A stretch of DNA of 64,000 nt from Actinomyces naeslundii (GTDB lineage Bacteria; Actinomycetota; Actinomycetes; Actinomycetales; Actinomycetaceae): contig NZ_MSRR01000003.1 in the NCBI RefSeq assembly GCF_001956585.1, positions 159,891-223,890 on the forward strand. The letters run 5' to 3'. Under the pieces are notes generated by a model that worked only from the letters and a program-made list of their open reading frames with translations, did not search any database and had not been told where the DNA came from. Each line of letters begins with the position of its first letter. The first letter of the stretch is position 1. The position numbers and the translations under genes are program-made. This document shows, piece after piece, positions 47,038-56,534 of this stretch.

Positions 47038-49191
47038 ATGGCAACCGGACACCAGGACGATGCCCTCGCTCGTGGTGAGCCGGCCGGATCGGTGCCTCGC
47101 CACCGGGCGAGCAGGCAGGGCGAGCTGCTGGATCTTCCTGAGCCCGGTGAGCGGCCTGTGACCATGGCGGGTGTCGTCGATCCTGTCGCCAGGATCCTCC
47201 TGGACTCCCCGGTACCGCACCTGGACCGTACCTTCGACTATGTCGTTCCCGCCGCGATGGCGCAGGAGGCACTGCCAGGAACCCGCGTGGTGGTCCGCTT
47301 CGGTGAGCAGGAGATGCGCGGTTGGGTCTGGGAGCGGGCCGCCACAACGACGCATATCGGTCGGCTCTCGCCGTTGCGCCGTGTGGTCTCCGACCTTCCT
47401 GTCCTTCCGGAAACCTCTCGTCGGCTCATTGAGGCAGTCGCCAATCGGAGTGCCGGGACGCGTTCCGATGTCGTCCGACTCGCCCTGCCCACCAGGCACG
47501 CCACGACCGAGAATGCCGAGCGGGACAAGGCCCCACGTGATCTGCCTTCCTGGGAGCGGCCCTCGAACGAGTGCGGCTGGCAGCACTATGTGGGAGGCGA
47601 GGAGCTTCTGACCCGGTTGGCCGACGGCGACGCCCCGCGAGTGGCGTGGTGTGCGCTGCCGGCCCGGGACAAGGACGGTCTGAGCGAACCAGGATCCTCT
47701 TCGGACAGCGTCGGAAGGTCGAGCCTGACGACTGAGCCGTGGCAGGTGTGTTTGGCCCGTGCGGTGCAGGCCTGCCTAGCGGGCGCTCGAGGGGCGGTTA
47801 TCGTCGTGGCGACTACTGAGCAGGCCGAGGACCTGGCGAGCAGACTTCGTGTGGAGCTGGGCGACGAGCCGGTCGTGGTGCTCTCGGCCGAGCACGGGCC
47901 GGCGCGCCGTTACCGGGCCTTCGTCTCGTTGCTGCTGGGAAGGGCTCGTGTGGTGGTGGGCACGAGGGCGGCAGCCTTCGCGCCGGTGCGCCGGTTGGGC
48001 CTGGCGGCCATCTGGGACGACGGGGACAACCGGTTGGTTGAACCTCACGCGCCCTATGCTCACGCGCGCACGGTCCTGGCGCTGCGCTCCTCTCTCGAAG
48101 GGGCCGGGCTGCTGATCGGTGGTTACAGCCGCTCTGTGGAGACCCAGTCGCTTGTGGAGCAGGGATGGTGCCAGGACCTGAGCGCGCCTCGGCATGTTGT
48201 GCGTGGAGTGGTGCCTCGCACGGAGGTTCCCGGTCCGGCCGATCTTGACCGGGAAGGTGCCTCCGGTGCCGCCCGGATCCCGTCATTGGCGCACCGGGCG
48301 CTGCAGCGCGCCCTGCAGGAGGGACCTGTGCTTGTCCAGGTGCCGCGGGCCGGCTATGCGCCACTGGTGGCCTGTGCCCGCTGTCGGTCCGCCGCTCACT
48401 GTCCTGCGTGCGGCGGACCGGTGGCGATGGATCACCTGGGTCGCACGGCCTGTCGTTGGTGTGCTCGGACGGTGGGGCAGTGGACCTGTCCCGAGTGCGA
48501 CGGTCATGCCCTGAGGATGGTGACGGTCGGTTCCACGCGCACGGGGGAGGAGCTCGGGCGGGCTTTTCCCGGTATCCCTGTGGTGGTCTCGGGAGCACGG
48601 GAGGCCCACGGTGTCGTGGACGAGGTCGACAGCTCACCGCGTCTTGTCGTGGCCACACCCGGGGCTGAGCCGGTGGCCGAGGGCGGTTACCGGGCCGTGC
48701 TGCTGCTGGACGGCGGTGCCCTGTCCTCACGCCCAGACCTGGGAGCTGCCGGTGAGGCACTGCGACAGTGGACAAATGCTGCGGTGCTGGCGGCACCGGC
48801 GGCCCGAGTCATTCTTCTGGGCGGCCCGGATCCGGTGGCGGCGCAGGCACTGGTGAGATGGGATCATGCGGGTTTTGCCCGCAGGGACCTGATGGAGAGG
48901 GCTGAGCTGCATCTTCCGCCTGCGTGGCGGGTGGCACGCCTGGATGGACCGGTGCGTGGTGTGGAGTCTCTCCTGGCTCAGGCCGAGGCTGATGGTTTTG
49001 AGGTGCTGGGGCCGGTGGCACCACCGCCGGTTCACGGTCAGGTGGCTCCTGGCGTGGCCAGGGCGCTGGTGCGCGCTCCGCTGTCACGTGGCAGAGCACT
49101 TGCGAACATGCTTGGGGTGAGACTGCGTGACCGGTCTGCCCGTCGGGAGGAACCGGTGCGTGTTGAGCTGGATCCCACTCGTTTGTGGTGA
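47038..49191 (+). CDS. priA: PriA-like primosomal protein N', helicase motifs lost
   Basis: Replication-restart protein homolog. 717 aa, ATG 47038 with GAGG 6 nt upstream. The DNA-binding N-domain (PVPHLDRTFDYVVP, LPGTRVVVRFG) and paired zinc sites (CARCRSAAHCPACGG, CRWC...CPEC) are present. The Walker A G-x-x-G-x-G-K-T is absent, and the DEEH box is replaced by IWDDGDN. Loss of ATPase motifs is known for actinobacterial PriA, so it is probably a structural loader rather than a helicase. metK-priA is the normal order; the usual partner fmt lies 14 kb away. Confidence 0.88.
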   Translation: MATGHQDDALARGEPAGSVPRHRASRQGELLDLPEPGERPVTMAGVVDPVARILLDSPVPHLDRTFDYVVPAAMAQEALPGTRVVVRFGEQEMRGWVWERAATTTHIGRLSPLRRVVSDLPVLPETSRRLIEAVANRSAGTRSDVVRLALPTRHATTENAERDKAPRDLPSWERPSNECGWQHYVGGEELLTRLADGDAPRVAWCALPARDKDGLSEPGSSSDSVGRSSLTTEPWQVCLARAVQACLAGARGAVIVVATTEQAEDLASRLRVELGDEPVVVLSAEHGPARRYRAFVSLLLGRARVVVGTRAAAFAPVRRLGLAAIWDDGDNRLVEPHAPYAHARTVLALRSSLEGAGLLIGGYSRSVETQSLVEQGWCQDLSAPRHVVRGVVPRTEVPGPADLDREGASGAARIPSLAHRALQRALQEGPVLVQVPRAGYAPLVACARCRSAAHCPACGGPVAMDHLGRTACRWCARTVGQWTCPECDGHALRMVTVGSTRTGEELGRAFPGIPVVVSGAREAHGVVDEVDSSPRLVVATPGAEPVAEGGYRAVLLLDGGALSSRPDLGAAGEALRQWTNAAVLAAPAARVILLGGPDPVAAQALVRWDHAGFARRDLMERAELHLPPAWRVARLDGPVRGVESLLAQAEADGFEVLGPVAPPPVHGQVAPGVARALVRAPLSRGRALANMLGVRLRDRSARREEPVRVELDPTRLW

Positions 49192-49207
49192 GACTGCCGG
49201 CAGAAAA

Positions 49208-49242
49208 GCTAGGCGCAATGCCTGAGAGGCACCGGTCCTAGC
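49208..49242. terminator. Bidirectional hairpin between priA and tetR
   Basis: Outer arms GCTAGG/CCTAGC and inner hairpin TGCCT-GAG-AGGCA. It overlaps the stop codon of the regulator gene and may serve both convergent genes. Confidence 0.45.
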
Positions 49243-49963
49243 GGTTACTGCTTGTATTCGCTGTCCCAGGCAGCGTTGCATTGACCGCGGTGGGGTCCAC
49301 TGTGGCACCAGGCCTCTGGAAGGGCGGCATGCCGTGTGCCAGGGAAATGAGATCGGTCAGCAGCCCCGCAGCGGTGGACTTGACGTTCCACCCCTCACTG
49401 AGGGCAGTGACGGCTGCGCCGTCGACGACGGCGATGACCATCTCCGGCTCCAGCGGACTGTTGAGCTGGCGCAGCACCCGGCGCAACGCAGCGTTGAGAC
49501 GCTGGCGGCCCTGGCGGTAGGCCTGCTTGACCGGCGCCACCTGGCTGGCTGAGATGAGCTGAAGATAGTGACCGAAGTAGCCACCGTGGGAGGGAAGGGT
49601 CGCCTGGAGGATGAACCGAACCCGCTGGGACAGATTCGGGACCCCCTTGAATGCCTCCACCCGGTCGGCGACACGCTCAGCGCGGGAGGCCCACAGCCCG
49701 ATATTGACCAGTCCGGCCTGGTGAAGGAGATCTTCTAGCCCGTCAAAGTAGTAGGTCGTCGCGGACAAGGAGCATCCGGCTCGCTTGGCGACACTACGAT
49801 GGCTGATCGCGGAAGGACCCGATTCACGGATGATGGCTGCAGCGGCATCAATAATTGCCTGACGGCGATCCTCACCCCGCTGTGTGACCCGAGCCTCGGA
49901 ACGAGAGCGCGTGCGAGCGGCGGCGTTATCGTTGACGGCGTCTGCATCGGTAGTATCAGCCAT
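49238..49963 (-). CDS. TetR-family transcriptional regulator
   Basis: 241 aa from ATG 49963, which lies 7 nt after the -10 box TAGAAT (leaderless). N-terminal ~35 residues are polar and Arg-rich. The TetR HTH follows: RRQAIIDAAAAIIRESGPSA, ISHRSVAKRAGCSLSATTYYFDGLEDLL. The C-terminal ligand domain is of no recognised subgroup. First gene of the accessory region, convergent with priA. Target unknown; an inverted repeat upstream suggests autoregulation. Confidence 0.82.
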   Translation of the reverse strand: MADTTDADAVNDNAAARTRSRSEARVTQRGEDRRQAIIDAAAAIIRESGPSAISHRSVAKRAGCSLSATTYYFDGLEDLLHQAGLVNIGLWASRAERVADRVEAFKGVPNLSQRVRFILQATLPSHGGYFGHYLQLISASQVAPVKQAYRQGRQRLNAALRRVLRQLNSPLEPEMVIAVVDGAAVTALSEGWNVKSTAAGLLTDLISLAHGMPPFQRPGATVDPTAVNATLPGTANTSSNR

Positions 49964-49970
49964 ACCACTG

Positions 49971-50006
49971 ATTCTACGACGAGCGCGCAACCTTGTCCGC
50001 AACAAG
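49971..50006 (-). promoter_or_regulatory. Promoter and candidate operator of the TetR gene
   Basis: ATTCTA at 49971-49976 is TAGAAT on the minus strand. CTTGT-CCGCA-ACAAG (49992-50006) is a perfect inverted repeat positioned near the -35, typical for TetR autoregulation. Confidence 0.5.
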
Positions 50007-50152
50007 ATGGTGATAATCACCTCGCATGAAAGATTCTAAACCCACACTCTCTTCGATAAAGATCTTCAATCCAAACGAAAGCCTAGCGTACTGATCCTTC
50101 GAAGACAAAAGCAATCGCCATCATTCCAAAAGTGAGTTGCCCCCACGAAAGA

Positions 50153-50557
50153 TTACTGAGCTTCACATCCTGTGATTACGCCGTTGACCTCTTTAAACTG
50201 GATCGCTTTACCTCCAGCTGCGCAACTCTTCACCGCTGATTGATTCTTCCAGGCCCATCCATAAACAACTCCAGCAGCTACTCCAATCTGCCACTTCTTA
50301 GCGGCAAGCAGACCTGTCAAACTTGTAGCATCCTTTACGTCTCCATATGCGTCGATAAGTTCTTTAGTCTTACAGGAATCGAGTTTTACGTTCCATGTTT
50401 CTCCACCTGTAAGAGGATTCACAGACTCGACGGTTCGTCCGGTTGTTCCACTGCACGTCTCTGCCTCCGAGATTGGCTGCGCCATTGCACAGACACCGCC
50501 GGCAAAAGCAAGAATGCTAGCAGTTGCTACAGCAGTTTTCTTCATTCCAAGTATCAT
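50153..50557 (-). CDS. Small secreted Cys-containing protein, bacteriocin-like architecture
   Basis: 134 aa from ATG 50557 (GAGGG close upstream; a second ATG at 50545 would start MKKT...). Lys-Lys followed by the hydrophobic TAVATASILAFAGGVCAMA is a Sec signal peptide. The mature ~105 residues contain four Cys (SGTT-flanked, DSCKT, KSCAAGG, TGCEAQ at the very end) and a Gly/Ala-rich amphipathic stretch (LLAAKKWQIGVAAGVVYGWAW). The gene is markedly AT-rich relative to neighbours, implying transfer. Secreted unmodified bacteriocins can look like this, but there is no recognisable immunity or transporter gene beside it, so function is open. Confidence 0.6.
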   Translation of the reverse strand: MILGMKKTAVATASILAFAGGVCAMAQPISEAETCSGTTGRTVESVNPLTGGETWNVKLDSCKTKELIDAYGDVKDATSLTGLLAAKKWQIGVAAGVVYGWAWKNQSAVKSCAAGGKAIQFKEVNGVITGCEAQ

Positions 50558-50955
50558 GATCCCTCGCGTTCATGGTGAGTCGAAGCTACGGCATGGTGAA
50601 AAGCGCTTCTCGATAACCGAGACTACATCGAAGCATCAGTCTTTGCAACCCGGTTTAGCCTCTACAACCGATGATCACCAAGAGATATGCCTGTTATTGC
50701 AGAGAAAAACGCCAATATAAACTTGCTTGAGATGCGAGTGAGGGCATCGTGCATCTGGCTCTACAAACCGCAGACTTTTCCTGACATATCAACCAAACTA
50801 CACTCGCGAGACGATTGTGTATAGAATGTATAAACGATGTCTTAAGTATGTTTCGTAAATATGATCGTATAGTTTGAACTTGTAATATTAAGGTTTTATC
50901 ACTGTAAGCCTTTGTGCGTGGTGAGGATGACCAGGGCTGCAGTGGTGATCGTGGT
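50558..50955. other. AT-rich intergenic segment, likely horizontally acquired
   Basis: About 400 bp with much lower GC than the rest of the window, containing the promoter side of the small secreted protein. TAGCTT at about 50585-50590 (minus strand) could be its -10. No credible gene or tRNA. It ends at an IS3 remnant. Confidence 0.6.
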
Positions 50956-51165
50956 GATAGCTCTGGGATCGAGGGTGACGTGTCCCAGTACCTTGAGTTG
51001 CGTCAGGAGAACGAGCTCCTGAAAAACAGCCCCCTTCTTCGCCAAGGAACGATCGTGGCTGAGCGCTACGAACTCATCAACCGCAAAGAAGACTCTTACC
51101 CCATTGCCTCGATGTTCCGGCGGTCGAGGGTGTCGAAATCCAGTTACTACTCCCCACGACCGACC
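50956..51165 (+). pseudogene. IS3-family transposase remnant (OrfA end / OrfB start)
   Basis: The frame encodes YLELRQENELLKNSPLL, like the OrfA leucine-zipper end (LRxENxxLKK), then YELINRKEDSYPIASMFRRS and RVSKSSYY, like the OrfB start (CRxLGVSRSGYY). Start, frameshift site and DDE core are missing. Confidence 0.65.
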
Positions 51166-51280
51166 CCAGTCACAGACGGCCATCAGGAGGGAAGATGTGG
51201 CTGTGATGATCAAGGACATTTTTGAGGACTTGTGACGGCACCTCGGATAGCGCAGAATCCAATGGCTCCTCGAGGCTTAT

Positions 51281-51620
51281 TCATGAGGCGTAGGCGAATG
51301 TGATTCCGAGGGCTGCTGTGATGGGTATTGGGAGCGTTTCCAGTGGTCTTCTGTAACCAGTGTGCAGGATCCTCCAGATCCTGATGTTCGCGATGACCCT
51401 TTCGATCTTGTAGCGGACTCGGTCGACGGTTCTGTTGTAAGTCCTGTCGTCGGGATGAAGGGGCAGGTTCGCGGGTTTTCTCTTCGGGGTGATCATGCCC
51501 AGCGCGATATCCCCTTGTCGCCTATATGCAAAGGATAGCCCGCTCAGTCTGGGATGTTGGCTGTCGGCGCGTCGAGCAGTCCAGAGCGGAGCAGCGCCTC
51601 GGTGTCGTGGACCCGTCCGT
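51281..51620 (-). pseudogene. IS5-family transposase C-terminal remnant
   Basis: MITPKRKPANLPL, TYNRTVDRVRYKIERVIANI and RIWRILHTGYRRPLETLP match the end of IS5/IS427-group DDE transposases. The upstream piece HDTEALLRSGLLDAP is in another frame, so the gene is frameshifted and lacks its front half. The stop is at 51281. Confidence 0.7.
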
Positions 51621-51645
51621 CCTGGGGGCGCCCCTATGTGGTGTG

Positions 51646-51925
51646 TCAAGCGGCGGCGGGTAGCTTCGTGGCTGGTTGAGGGTCGTAGAGGGTGCCGTTG
51701 TGGATCATGGCGTGAAGGGTCAGGATGCGGCGGCGGTGGGCCAGGGCGAGGACGGCTTCCCAAGGCGCTTTGCCTTGATCGCGTTTGCGCTGGTAGTAGG
51801 CCCGGGGGACGGGGTCGGAGCGCAGGGAGGCGAAGGCGGACAGGAATATGGCTCGCTTGAGCCTCTTGTTGCCACCGTGGAAGACGCATCTCGCCGCGGA
51901 CCGATGAGCCGGAGCGGCGTGTAAC
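51646..51925 (-). pseudogene. IS110-family transposase 3' fragment (first copy)
   Basis: About 280 bp corresponding to the transposase C-terminus (ends YDPQPATKLPAAA, TGA at 51646) with frameshifts. It is a diverged copy of the adjacent element's 3' end, and the shared terminal sequence CCCCTATGTGGTGTGTCAAG occurs at both copies, ~298 bp apart. Confidence 0.75.
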
Positions 51926-51943
51926 GTGCCCCTATGTGGTGTG

Positions 51944-53153
51944 TCAAGCGGCTGCGGGTAGTTTCGTGGCTGGTTGGGGGTCGTAGAGTGCGCCGTTGCG
52001 GATCATGGCGTGCAGGGTCAGGATGCGGCGGTGGGCCAGGGCGAGGACGGCCTGGTTATGGCGTTTGCCTTGGTCGCGTTTGCGCTGGTAATAGGCCCTC
52101 GATACCGGGTCGGAGCGCAGAGAGGCGAAGGCGGACAGGAACATGGCGCGCTTGAGCCTCTTGTTGCCGCCGTGGGAGACGTGCTCGCCGCGGATCGATG
52201 AGCCGGAGCGGCGTGTGACGGGAGCGAGCCCGGCGTAGGAGGCCAGCTGGGCTCCGGTATCGAAGGTCTTGCCCAGGGTCTCGGCCAGGAAGACGGCTGC
52301 GGTCCTGACCCCGATCCCGGGCATGGAGGTCAGGACCTGGTAAAGAGGGTGGGCCTGCACCAGGGTCTCGACCTGGGCGGCGACATCGGCCCGCTGAGCG
52401 TGCAGGGCGATGAGCTGCCTAGCCAGGTGGGGCAGCACCGTGCCTGCGGCGTCGGTGCCGGCGACCACCACGGTCTGGTGCTCCAGGGCCGAGACGATCT
52501 GGCCCGCCCAGGCGGCATGCCGCCTGCACCCGTGCTTCTTGAGCCTGGCGTCAATCCTTGCCTTGCCCGCTCGCTTCAGATCGGCTGGGGTAGGCCAGGC
52601 GGCGATGACCTCCAAGACGGCGTCGTGCTCCAGCCAGGGCCCCACCACGGCCTCGAGGGCGGGGTGGATCTGGGTGTACAGCCCCCGGATCCGGTTCGCG
52701 GTCTGGTTGACCTGGCGAGCCAGGTCCAGGTCGAAACCAGTCAGCATGCTCAGCGCTGCGGCATCCTCGTCCGAGGTGCTGACGGCTCTCAGGGTGTGAG
52801 GCATGGTCCTGGCGGCCTGGGCGATGACGGCCGCGTCCTTCGCGTCGGTCTTGGCGCTGCCCGGCGTCAGGTCAGCGATGCGGCGCATCGACAGCCCGGG
52901 CAGGTAGCCCACGGTGATGCCCATGTCCTGAGCCACCGCCACCGCCAGGGCCCCGATGGTGGCAGGCTGATCGACCACCACCAGCACCTGCCCCTTTGCC
53001 TGCAGGCGCTGGTAGACCTCACGCAGCCGGTCCTCGTCGTTGGGTAGGGCCTTGTCGAGGACCTTCTGCCCGTCCCGGCTCAGGGCAGTGGCCCAGTGCT
53101 CGCTCTTACCGACGCCCGATGCCGATGAAGACCTCGATGTCTCCGATATCCAT
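51944..53153 (-). pseudogene. IS110-family transposase, N-terminally frameshifted
   Basis: A nearly complete DEDD transposase. AGGAGAG precedes ATG 53153, giving MDIGDIEVFIGI, then one extra base near 53110-53125 shifts the frame and a TAA follows at 53106. The other frame continues VGKSEHWATALSRDGQKVLD and LVVVDQPATIGALAVAVAQD through the Tnp_IS110/IS116 C-domain (LTSMPGIGVRTAAVFLAE, ASYAGLAPVTRRSGSSIRGE). The expected catalytic Asp of GIDVG lies exactly at the lesion. Probably inactive unless restored by frameshifting. Confidence 0.82.
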
Positions 53154-53289
53154 CTCTCCTGCCGCCTCTCGCTGCATGGGTGAGGGTCAGCCGGTGGACG
53201 ACCGGTCCCGCACCCACGTTACGAAAGACCTCACACACAGCGGGCCGTTCCCCTTATCAGCGGTCACCAGCGCCCGGCTGCCGCGGGTG

Positions 53290-54437
53290 ACAACACCCCC
53301 CGGATCATCTGCGGACAGGGGCAAGACATCATGCCCACAGCAGCTGGCCCAGCCCCGGACCACCCGGGACCACCAACAAGGTAACGGGCTGGCGCTGTGC
53401 CTGTACGACGTCACCACGCTCTATTTCGAGACCGAGCATGAGGACGACCTGAGGCGGGTGGGTTACTGGGTCGACCCCCAGGTCATCATCGGGCTACTGG
53501 TCGATCGTCATGGTTTCCCTCTCCAGGTCGGCTGCTGGGAGGGCAACCGGGCCGAGACCACCACGATCATCCCCATCGTGGAGGCCTTCCAGGCCGCCCA
53601 CGGCATCGAGGACCTCATCATCGTCGCCGGGCGCCGGCATGCTCTCAGCCGCCAACCTGACAGCCCTGGACGACGCGAGGCTGCGGTTCATCGTCGGCGC
53701 CCGCACCACCCGGGCCCCAGGCGACCTGGAGGCCCACTTCCACTGGCACGGGGACGCCCCCGCCGACGGGCAGGTCATTGACACCATCACCCCCAGAAGA
53801 GGCTCCAGGAGCCAGCGCGATATCAGCAGGCGTCATGAGCCGGTGTGGGACCCGCACACCCACCCGGGCTCATGGAGAGCAGTGTGGGCCTACTCCAAGA
53901 AGCGCGCCGCCAGGGACAGCCAGACCCTCACGGCCCAGGCCAACCGGGCCCGGGCCGTCATCGCCGGCGAGAAGCGCCCTAAGGGCACGCGTTTTGTCAC
54001 CGTCCATCAAGGCGAACAGGTCCTTGATGAGGCATCCATCGCCAGAGCCCGGTCCCTGGTCGGGCTCAAGGGCTACGTCACCAACATTCCCGCGCACCTG
54101 ATGGACGCCGGTGAGGTCGTCTCCTCAAATCACGAGCTGTGGCACGCCCGGGCAGTCATTTCGGATGAGCAAGCACGACCTAAGAGCCCGCCCGGTCTTC
54201 CACCACACCCACGACGCCATCGAGGCCCACCTGACGATGGTCATGGCCTCCCTAGCCGTCGCCCGCTACCTCCAGGACACCACCGGTATCAGCATCGCCA
54301 GGATCGTGCGCGAGCTACGCAGCCTGCAGGAAGTCACCATCAACCTCAACGGCCACCACCTCGCAGCCGCACCACGTCTGACCGACACCGCCAACGACAT
54401 CCTCACCGCCCTGAGCACCCCACCCCCGGCACACTAA
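53290..54437 (+). pseudogene. IS1634-like transposase, multiply frameshifted
   Basis: Three frames are needed to read one protein: LCLYDVTTLYFETEHEDDLR and QVIIGLLVDRHGFPLQVGCWEGNRAET (to ~53635), GAGMLSAANLTALDDARLRF to ~54140, and HDLRARPVFHHTHDAIEAHL to 54437. These match IS1634/IS1549-type DDE transposases. The N-terminal ~150 residues are absent or scrambled. Confidence 0.75.
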
Positions 54438-54775
54438 GCGTCATGAGTCAGGCGTAGACCTCGACAAGCAGTTCCTAGGGCAGGTTGTGCCTCAGGTAGG
54501 TCAGGGTCAGGCGCACGCGCAGGAACGGACCCAGCACCTGGGCCCCGAACACCGGGCAGAGAGCCCATGTCATAGATCATCTCGCACAGGTCCAGAACCT
54601 CACTGCGGAGGATTCTCGTGTTGCCATTCAGGACGACGGCTCGTTTTTTGATTGAATTGGCTTGACCACCAAAAATTCTCTCAGGAACGAGTCGCCGCCT
54701 TGCTTAACGTCACACAATTACCAATGAGACACCCTAAACACCTCTATGAATAAGCCTCCTTGATATAGATACTAT
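54438..54775. other. Intergenic remnant region after the IS1634-like element
   Basis: About 340 bp. A minus-strand segment (about 54472-54535) reads LGPFLRVRLTLTYLRHNLP followed by TAG, apparently the C-terminal end of a lost gene. The right part is AT-rich and carries no gene. Confidence 0.45.
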
Positions 54776-56392
54776 TTATTTGGTTAGTTCTGATCCGTGA
54801 ATCGTGCGAGACATGAAAATAGCCACCATAGCAATCAACGCGATTACGGTAAGATAAGCTGCGGGAGCTAAAGGTGAGCCCGTAACTCTGATGAGCCAGG
54901 TGACGATAAATGGTGTCGTTCCTCCAAGAATCGCATTAGCTCCATTAAAGGACAAAGCGAAGCCGGAGTAGCGCACTTTGGTCGGGAAGGACTCCGCCAA
55001 GAAGGTGGCCAGCGTTCCATCATTGGCGGTCAGAGCGATAGCAAACACGATCTGACACAGAACAACAGCTATGATCATGCCAGCAACCCTGGTCATTATA
55101 AGGAAAAGTGGGATGGTCAGCACGAGAAATGCGATGCAGGCAGTAATGAGCATCTGTCGACGTCCGAAAGAGTCGGACAAGTGACCCATGACGAATATTG
55201 AGCCGATGTAGACAACAAGCATTATAGAGGTTGCTAACGTGGCAGTATCCTGTGAGAACCCCAGTTCTTCGTGGACATAGGTTGGCATGTAGCTAAGCAA
55301 CATGTAGAAGGCAACCGCGTTGAGGCAAGAAACACCAAACGTGATGGCGGTTTCCCGGCGGTGATTACTCAGAAGTTCCTGGATCGATTCAGGCAGGATG
55401 AAAATCAGCAAGGCGACAATAAGTCTTTGTCGTTGTCCTCGTTGATCAGTTACGCGAACAGTGAAAGAGATTGTACAGATGTAAGCGAAGATACCGCATG
55501 CTACAACGACAATTGCGGTCCACTTATCTAAGTCAACCCCTCTTTGCATATAACCTGGAAGATATGCAATTATGGCGTAAAATGCGATTGCGTGAACTAA
55601 AATAGCCGCCAGGGATATTACTATCCCACGACGGTGATGGCTCATGCGCTGGAATATAGAAGTAGTAGCTTTTGTCGACTTTGCTGCCTGCGGTAGTTCT
55701 GCGCGCATCTCCTGGTAGGCGGGGGAGTCCTCCAGGTGCACCCGGATGTAGCGGCCGATGAGTCCCAGTGGACCGGCTAAGAGGAAGGGAACTCGCCATC
55801 CCCAGGTGTTCACGGCGCTGTCACTGAGAACTGTGAACATCCCTGTGACCATGAGAGACCCGGCAAGCAAGCCGCAAGCGGTGGAGGCGGGAACCAACGA
55901 CGTGTATATTCCACGACGAGAAGGTGGTGCGTACTCAGCGAGGAAGGTTCCAGCTCCCGCATATTCTCCCGACGCGGAGAATCCCTGGATCATACGCAGC
56001 AGTAGCAGGCCAATGGCGCCCGCTATTCCGATAGCCGAGTATGTGGGAAGAAGCCCGATGAAGAAGGTCGATCCGGACATGATGAGAATCGACCAAGACA
56101 GAGCCCAACGACGTCCCCATCGGTCTCCCCAGGCTCCCCACACGATGGCCCCGATCGGTCGTAGAATGAACGACATGGCGAACACGGCATATGCTGACAT
56201 CAACCGAACAGTCTTATCTGCTTCAGGAAAGAAGGCAAGGCCAATGACGGTGGCCAAGTAGCCGTACGAGGCGTAGTCGAACCACTCAATGAAGTTTCCG
56301 ATGAAACTCGCTTTTGCTGCGCGCCTCAGCGCGAGACTTCGTTCGGGGTCCAGGTGATGGTCGTTCAGGCTTCCTGAGTGGACGGTATTCAT
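54776..56392 (-). CDS. MFS transporter of the metabolite:H+ symporter (MHS) family with an internal duplication
   Basis: 538 aa. The front half is typical MHS: NFIEWFDYASYGYLATVIG, FILRPIGAIVWGAWGDRWGRR, LLRMIQGFSASGEYAGAGTF, FLAEYAPPSRRG, GWRVPFLLAGPLGLIGRYIR. Residues ~245-325 (SIFQRMSHHRR...VTDQRGQRQRL) and ~336-415 (SIQELLSNHRR...LSDSFGRRQML) are homologous, offset by 91 residues: both carry the loop before TM7, HAIAFY/NAVAFY, YLPGYM/YMPTYV, and the TM8-9 loop DxxGxRQ. Without one copy the length (~447) is normal. Predicts two extra helices. Start ATG 56392. Substrate unknown (relatives carry betaine, proline or dicarboxylates). Confidence 0.8.
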   Translation of the reverse strand: MNTVHSGSLNDHHLDPERSLALRRAAKASFIGNFIEWFDYASYGYLATVIGLAFFPEADKTVRLMSAYAVFAMSFILRPIGAIVWGAWGDRWGRRWALSWSILIMSGSTFFIGLLPTYSAIGIAGAIGLLLLRMIQGFSASGEYAGAGTFLAEYAPPSRRGIYTSLVPASTACGLLAGSLMVTGMFTVLSDSAVNTWGWRVPFLLAGPLGLIGRYIRVHLEDSPAYQEMRAELPQAAKSTKATTSIFQRMSHHRRGIVISLAAILVHAIAFYAIIAYLPGYMQRGVDLDKWTAIVVVACGIFAYICTISFTVRVTDQRGQRQRLIVALLIFILPESIQELLSNHRRETAITFGVSCLNAVAFYMLLSYMPTYVHEELGFSQDTATLATSIMLVVYIGSIFVMGHLSDSFGRRQMLITACIAFLVLTIPLFLIMTRVAGMIIAVVLCQIVFAIALTANDGTLATFLAESFPTKVRYSGFALSFNGANAILGGTTPFIVTWLIRVTGSPLAPAAYLTVIALIAMVAIFMSRTIHGSELTK

Positions 56393-56469
56393 GGCCTATG
56401 GCTCCGGGTCAGTCGATGTCGACGATGATGTTATGTCATCTTGTGATGACATGTGCGAATGATTGTACC

Positions 56470-56528
56470 CGCCATCCTGTCTGCCTACGGGGCTTCTGGA
56501 CCTGTCTCCGCAGACAGACAGGATGGCG
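56470..56528 (-). terminator. Terminator after the EamA transporter gene
   Basis: CGCCATCCTGTCTG (56470-56483) and CAGACAGGATGGCG (56515-56528) are perfect 14-bp arms located 6 nt past the transporter stop. Confidence 0.65.
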
Positions 56529-56534
56529 TGATGA

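Noticed and set aside
51489-52155. Short plus-strand Arg/Gly-rich open frames
   Set aside because: Antisense to the IS5 and IS110 transposase remnants.
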